DNA of 64,000 nt from Mesodorylaimus sp. YZB2_4. Its lineage: Eukaryota > Nematoda > Enoplea > Dorylaimida > Dorylaimidae. The translations under genes and the position numbers were made by a program. The stretch covers positions 496,001 to 560,000 of the forward strand of contig JASANH010000882.1 of the NCBI GenBank assembly GCA_030248295.1, in the 5' to 3' direction. Position 1 is the stretch's first letter, and each line of letters opens with the position of its first letter. The notes under the pieces were generated by a model. The model made no database searches, was not told the origin of the DNA, and saw only the letters and a program-made list of their open reading frames with translations. Positions 58,501 through 64,000 of this stretch are shown here, one piece after another.

Positions 58501-58783
58501 TACAAACGCCCTATTGCATCAACATTGACTACGAACCTGCGAGGCGCCAAACTCAAATTTTTTAAACAATTAATTGAGTAAAGCTTTGCGCCTTAATGTA
58601 CTTCGTGCTTACAAATGACTTCAAATTAACTTTTTTGCGATAGCTCTTGAAAAATCGTCACTTGGCATTGAAGTCTGGCCTGTGGTTGGCTAGGAATCCG
58701 TTTGCTTCCAGCCAGCTGAATCGGTTTCATCGCCAGTCCGAGAGCCTGAGAATACGTTAAGTATAGCAATGGCCATGTGCACA
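55523..58783. mobile_element. Transposon with long terminal inverted repeats
   Basis: Left-arm blocks 55523-55760 and 56103-56240 reappear reverse-complemented at 58575-58783 and 58288-58435. Shared words include GCTGGCTGGAAGCAAACGGA, CTTCAATGCCAAGTGACGAT, GGCGCAAAGCTTTACTCAAT and GTCGGATTAATCAGCCTAGA. The middle parts of the arms have diverged. It is inserted in repeat X: the X sequence GAATTGCA stops at its left end and ACAACGCACCGCAACGCGG resumes at its right end. No transposase frame is seen. A hAT element sits inside. Confidence 0.82.
56289..57470. mobile_element. Non-autonomous hAT element 1
   Basis: Ends are CAGTGTTGCCAAC and GTTGGCAACACTG. It is flanked by a perfect 8-bp target duplication GGGTGGAT (56281-56288 and 57471-57478), the hAT hallmark. 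Subterminal TCGCCGGT motifs are clustered, about ten at the left end and five at the right. The 1,182-bp body contains no transposase. It lies inside the long-TIR transposon. Confidence 0.95.
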
Positions 58784-58784
58784 A

Positions 58785-59171
58785 CGCACCGCAACGCGGC
58801 TGCCTATAACAAACACGCAAGGCTACCTACATCGCGTCTCGCCACGAACCCCGCAACCTCCCGCTTTTTCACCTCAAACCACCTAGAGCAACCACAAAGT
58901 TACTTTTATCTTGTCCAGCGCAAAATTCTCCACACACTTCATCCATAAAATACCTATGTCGTCACCAAAAATTTCGAGAAAACACTGATCATACCATCAC
59001 CTCGCTGCCACCCGCCGCCACGCCTTCAACACGTGACCATGCATACCCCCGTGCTATACCACATGCGCACCAACCGTGCCAAAAATCCCTCACTGTACTT
59101 TCCACAGCCCACACACGTAAAATATACGCACCCCACCCCTCGTCTATACTTTTTATCCTCTATTCCTAAGC
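58785..59171 (+). repeat. Repeat family X, right part of the 52-59 kb stack
   Basis: It matches 44398-44785 almost word for word (ACAACGCACCGCAACGCGG, CTTGTCCAGCGCAAAATTC, AACACGTGACCATGCATACC) and ends TCCTCTATTCCTAAGC. Confidence 0.88.
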
Positions 59172-59487
59172 TACGATCCTTTCCGTCCAGGTACAGGCAT
59201 GTACAATGCGTGGAAAGCATACCGATATACCCACAAGATTATCAAAGCCCCCAAAAGAACGAAACACAAAAAGCATACTTATTGAAAATATGCGGTATAA
59301 GACCCTTCGGCTGCTTTCTATTATTGCCTGCATCTGCCTACAATTTCCTAGAACCTGGAGGCTAGAAGGCAAAGTCTTGACAGTAAATTGTAAGAACTCA
59401 CCTCTACGATGATGTAACGAATCGAAGACGAATGTTCGACACGACACTGACATGCTCCCATTTCTGAGCCGGACACACCTCTTCCCG

Positions 59488-60817
59488 CAGGGTTGCCAGA
59501 TGTGAAGGTTTGCCGTCATTTTTGACGGGATTTTGGCCTAGCGGAGGTTTTTGTGGAGGGGACTGGTCAGTGGAGGTTTTGGTGAAGGTTTTCGCCATTT
59601 TGTGGAGGTATGAAGGGATTTTCTTAAACACCTTTTACACCAGGCAAAAAAAGCACCAAATCGATCCGCTGCCCGTTATCGGTCCCAACTTTTTTTGCAA
59701 GTGCACGGCTTTCTCCCTGAATTCAAGCTTTTTTCTTTGTATACGCAGCTTTACTATAAAGGGGACGAATCAATATATCCATACTCTAATGGTGAGATTA
59801 CTATTGAGAAAAAGGTGACTTAATTTTTTCTAAACTACACGCTTTTGTGCCTGAATGACCTTTACGAATCTATTGCGTGGCTACAACAAGCCAATTTTTC
59901 TGTATGACAAAAATAGCAGTGGGGAAAAACGGATCCTATAAGAGGATCCAGCTCATAAGACGAGCATGGCCCCCAGAAAAGATGCTAAAAAATTCGGGCC
60001 CTTGCAATTTTCTCCTCCAGATGCATTAATAATGCATGCAGCATATGCATATTGTAGCATCTGCACACCAAGGAGCATCTCTGGTGAAATTATAATTTGA
60101 GCTTTGTTTTTCCTTTTTCAAGTATGAGCCCAAGTTTTTTTGCGAAGAAATCTGAGTTTTCACTTCTGGCGGGATCTCACGAATGATGGGACCTAGAAGA
60201 ACTTTATAAAGAAAATTCGATAGCTCATCATCTCGGGATCATTGTGATATTTCTTGGATCATTCCAGGACCAAGGGTCGGGGAGATATGGGCCATATCGC
60301 CGAAGCAACAAGTTTTTATGTGTATCTCCATATGGATAAGGGTTGAAAATATATTCTTGACTTTTGCTTCACCATACTTTTAGGGGTACTACTTACTTCT
60401 GTTAATCTTCATCTAAAAAAACGCGTCATGGGCTCGTGTGTGACGCAGTATGTAGATTCTGTGTTGTTCTCAAGATTCTCAGCCCCATAATTTTATTGCG
60501 CCGAAGGGGAAAATGTTTAATTCTGAGATAGACGCTACTGATGTTGAGGTTGCATAAGCTGGAGGTACTAATCTTGTTTTCGACTATGCTTATAAGCCAT
60601 TAGATTTTATCGAAGAAATGTTGCAGCTAGCAAGGCGCCGTTCAGTGAAAGCTTGATGCTCCCTTTGTCTGGCCTCGTTGTGATTCCAGCTCGTTGATAC
60701 CGCAAGCGTTTTTTTTGTGAGGGAATTCTTGACGGCTTTTGGATAAGTGATGAAGGTTTTGTAAAGGTTTTCAGGGTCACGTGCGACAGGATTCACTTTT
60801 CGCGTCTGGCAACCCTG
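59488..60817. mobile_element. Non-autonomous hAT element 2
   Basis: Ends are CAGGGTTGCCAGA and TCTGGCAACCCTG, with a perfect 8-bp target duplication TCTTCCCG (59480-59487 and 60818-60825). GGAGGTTTT and GAAGGTTTT motifs are repeated near both ends. At 1,330 bp there is no transposase frame. Confidence 0.95.
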
Positions 60818-61121
60818 TCTTCCCGCCTACAACAGAAGACTGTCATAGAAACTGCACTACATATGCACTCACCGTATGGGCGCTGCCTTAGCAAGTACGC
60901 GCGGCCACCGCGTCACCTGCTGCCTCTCTCGACATGGGCGTTTAGAAAAGCGGAATAAACTCGTTTTCCTCTCCATACAACCAGGCTGAACAATTTTGCG
61001 GAAAGTTTGTCCGCGTAATGTGCATATATCCAAGGGTTTCAATGGACTTCTAAAATCCACCTATGACATCAGCGGCTTGATGAACATTATTCTTGGAAAT
61101 AGGAACTGAAAAATACTAAAA

Positions 61122-62850
61122 ATGCGTTGGTATTGGATAACGGCATTATTATGTTGCTATGGCTTTTTCAAAGAATTTCGCCCAATTGAACCATTTTTGA
61201 CACCATATTTGGAAGAAAGAAATTTCACAAATGCTGATATTTATAGCGGGATGCTACCATATTGGACTTATTGTAATCTAATTCTTTTGATCCCCACACT
61301 CTTTTTAACCGATTGTTTAAGATATAAGCCAATAATGATCCTGGAATGTATGTCCTACACTGCCACTTGGGGCTTATTAATTTTTATAAATTCACTTACT
61401 TTTTTAAGATTAGCCATGTGTTTTTATGGTTTTGCCGCCGCTGCCGAAGTCGCTTACTATTCTTATATTTATGCTGCAATTGATACTGAATATTATAAAA
61501 AAGCTACAAGTTATGTCAGCGCAGTAATAACTTTTGGTCAGTTCTTTGCTTATACAATCAGCCAATTACTAATATCGACCAAATGGACAGATTACCGAAT
61601 TTTGCTTTATATGTCGTGGGGCGGGTCGATTTTGATATATATACCAGTTATATTCCTGCCTTGGGTCTCGCACAACAGACCAACAAGTAAAGTGGATACC
61701 GAAAGGCTAATCGAACCCGATTCGACCACTGACCAAGTGGAAGACATAGCTACCTCGAATGCAGTGCCAGTGCGATCATACAAAACTTATGTCATATTCT
61801 ACTGCTCAAATGTGTGGACCAATTTCAAAGCTACATATGGCTCAACCCTGATATGGAAATGGTCACTATGGTGGGCACTGGCCACTTGCGGATATTATCA
61901 AGTAGAGCATTATGGACAAAATCTATGGGCCATTATGCAGACCGAAAGTGGCGACACATACAATGGGGTGGTGGAAGGAGCCAGTATGCTGCTTTGTAAG
62001 CGACTACACTGTATAATATCTCTTTTCAGCTTATATAATCGCACCATTTACAAATTTTAGCCACTATTGCCGCCGCTTCCATGCAATTCATCAATGTACG
62101 ATGGGAAGTCTGGGGCGAGCTGCTGCTCGCAACAGCTTCAGGTGTCAACTGCGCTTTGCTTATTATAATGAGTCAAACGACAATTTTGGGCATCGCATAC
62201 GCATTTTATATCATTTGCAATGCGGTGTACCAGCTCATGTTTACCATCAGCATGTAAGCTCATTTTTTGAAGATTATCAATGCTACTTGCATATCTGCCA
62301 GTCAAAGCTGGCAGATATGCAAGGACGGTGGCGGATGCTGGTGACGTACCGGCCTCGTGGCCTGGTGGGTTAGGCGCCCCCCCCCCACCCCCGGGGCGCA
62401 GTACCGGCGAGTTCGACCGCGGGCCGAAAACATTAAAACCCCCTCGAGTGCGCATAAGCGTTTGGTGATGTGGTAAAACATGAACATGAACATGAAAGCT
62501 TCAAGGATGAAAGTTGTAAAATTTCTTCTAGGTATGTCATCGCCAAAGACCTCGAGTCTGACAGCTATGGTTTCATTTTTGGTTTCAATAACTTAATGGC
62601 TTTATTATTACAAGCGGCATTGACATTGACAGTGGCGGACGATAATGGTTTGGCGCTGGATATTCGGACGCAGGTATTTTTAGAGTTCTGCTCCGCTAGA
62701 GAGAGAATTTTTCGATTTTATACATGTATCTTTATCCTTTTTTAGTTTTTCGTGTATGGTGGATATTACGGGTGCATAGCCGTCCTTTTTCTTACAATGG
62801 GCATGTGTACCTTGTGGAAAACATTCAGACAATCGAGTGAGACTTCGTGA
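61122..62850 (+). CDS. SLC19-family vitamin transporter (reduced folate / thiamine carrier), paralogue B
   Basis: Exons 61122-61995, 62061-62253, 62532-62673 and 62746-62850 give 437 residues. Intron positions and phases equal those of paralogue A, and exons 2 and 3 have identical lengths (193 and 142 bp). Family blocks: [104 protein letters not shown] and the last helix QFFVYGGYYG. The central loop differs from A (RLIEPDSTTDQVEDIATS). AATAAA occurs at 63029-63034, about 180 bases after the stop. Intron 2 carries a tRNA-SINE. It is a duplicate of the gene at 35800; sequence divergence suggests both are maintained. Substrate not decidable. Confidence 0.93.
62345..62500 (+). mobile_element. tRNA-derived SINE (family 1) in SLC19-B intron 2
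   Basis: GGCCTGGTGGGTTAGGCG, a C-rich run replacing the anticodon arm, the degraded B-box GGCGAGTTCGACCGCGGGCC, CTCGAGTGCGCATAAGCG, TTGGTGATGTGGTAAAACAT and the tail (GAACAT)n. It is the sense-strand twin of 38818-38990. Confidence 0.88.
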
Positions 62851-63315
62851 CCACCGTTGGTCAGGTCAAAAAAAGCCCGGAAATTTAAGAAAATGGTTCT
62901 ACACACGTTTTTGCCGGTAAAACCTTCTTGACTTTCTGTGGATTTTGATACCGCTGGTTTTAAAGCTATTGACGCTTAGATTGCTTTTTTCATATTAGCG
63001 ACAGCGGGGCCGGGGAATCACTACTGTCAATAAACACTGACACAGAACCTGCTCAAATTGCAGGCACTCATGGATGAGTTGCGCAACACACCGATTCTTT
63101 CAGGTTCTTGGAAGGTATACTGCACGGGCAGTCACTTGCTTGCTTTATTACCAGCAGCCCATTTCACGAACTCGCAAAAATCGGTAACTGAGCTGCTTTT
63201 GTGAACGTTGAAAAGGTCTATTCTAACAAATGCGAGGGCACATACTCGTACGAACACAAGTTGTGCAAAACTGCGAAGAAAAGATGAAAATAAAGTCGTG
63301 TTGTTTATACATGTC
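62851..63315. other. 3' flank of SLC19-B, no further gene seen
   Basis: It holds the AATAAA at 63029. No frame with coding character. Confidence 0.4.
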
Positions 63316-64000
63316 ATGTCATGTCATGCTTTATTCATACATAAACGCATAAGCGCACTTGGAAATGTATGAAACACGGAGGAAAAAGAACTACAAATTA
63401 AAATGTCTTTCAGAAATCACAGATCTAAAATTCGACAACCCCGAAAAAGCTATATCATTGGGTAAATTATTCCATAGCTCAATCGCTGAATACAAAACGC
63501 AATGCTTATGAGATTCATAAAATGGCATAGGCGTGACAAGATGATGGGGTTCCGAGATCCTTTCGCTGGTGCGAAACTCCGCCCTATGAACAAAGCGCAC
63601 ATTGCAAAAGTGGTGAATGCCATGATAGTATTTATAAAACTGATAAAGCTTCAAAAGTTTTCTGCGAGCATACAAAGATGACCAGCCAGTTGATGCTAGA
63701 CCTGTTTCAAACAGAACCATGAAATCGTTCATAAAAAGTCAAAGTGCGTAAAAATTTGCACGTTCTAAGTGAGCAATATCAGACTTTAAAATCGGGTCTC
63801 ACGCCACACAACCATATTCAAGGACAGAACTTACACACGATTCGTAAACGTTTTTTAAGCACCACAGGCAACACGCCTTCCTAACTTACGCCTGAGAGCA
63901 TCAATCATAATATTGCACTTTTTGACAACCGCAGAGACGTGCTCATTGAATTTCATGTCAGCTGAGAAAAGGAAGCCCAAATATTTCACCTCGGCAGGGT
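63316..64000 (-). pseudogene. Decayed LINE, 3' end, running off the window
   Basis: On the minus strand, 63732-63391 encodes the reverse-transcriptase C-terminus (KLYQFYKYYHGIHHFC, IELWNNLPNDIAFSG), homologous to the LINE at 42026. Further upstream (63990-63790) VKYLGFLFSADMKFNEH and ALRRKLGRR appear in other frames with stops, so the ORF is broken. The 3' end is AAGTGCGCTTATGCGTTTAT, AATAAAGC, then (ATGAC)n at 63316-63335. Confidence 0.85.

Noticed and set aside
1..64000. CRISPR arrays, bacterial operons or ribosome binding sites
   Set aside because: No regularly spaced short repeats, and all real genes are intron-split; the DNA is eukaryotic.

Overview
This window looks like nuclear DNA from an animal. 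The protein-coding genes are split by short introns (about 50-300 bp, GT..AG, 3' ends such as TTTTCAG, TTTTTAG, TTGCAG) and all six spliced gene models keep frame exactly. Gene content (CAND1, a DEG/ENaC channel, a nematode-style serpentine receptor, SLC19-type vitamin transporters, small secreted proteins) and the splice signals fit a nematode, or less likely another ecdysozoan. Species is not determined. Roughly half of the window is mobile or repeated DNA.

Layout. 1-5.6 kb: 5' half of CAND1 on the minus strand, with a large TIR element in intron 3. 5.6-9.7 kb: no firm gene, SINE fragments. 9.8-12.2 kb: DEG/ENaC channel, minus strand. 12.2-22 kb: repeat-rich, no firm gene. 22-22.6 kb: secreted Gly/Pro-rich protein with a TATA box. 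22.7-26 kb: SINE, MITE and LINE fragments. 26-27 kb: secreted Cys-rich orphan protein. 28.6-29.1 kb: small secreted Pro-rich protein. 32.7-33.7 kb: chemoreceptor-like GPCR between two direct repeats. 34.5-35.1 kb: BEL/Pao integrase remnant. 35.8-38.2 kb and 61.1-62.85 kb: two SLC19 (folate/thiamine carrier) paralogues with the same exon structure. 39-47.4 kb: transposon block (pogo-like MITE, a 128-bp TIR element, repeat family X, a LINE with a 35-bp target duplication). 47.8-51.9 kb: a seven-exon gene encoding RING-H2, two ubiquitin-interacting motifs and three pairs of CCHC zinc knuckles. I regard this as the most notable gene. 52-59.2 kb: a nested repeat stack: repeat X is interrupted by a young LTR element (gag and envelope-like frames, no pol) and by a long-inverted-repeat transposon, itself interrupted by a hAT element. 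59.5-60.8 kb: a second hAT. 63.3 kb to the end: a decayed LINE.

Functional links. CAND1 (exchange factor for cullin-RING ligases) and the RING/UIM protein both belong to ubiquitin biology, but nothing in the sequence ties them together. The two SLC19 genes are clear duplicates. A tRNA-derived SINE family (six copies) shares its 3' end and pentanucleotide tail with the LINE at the right edge, suggesting that this LINE clade mobilises it.
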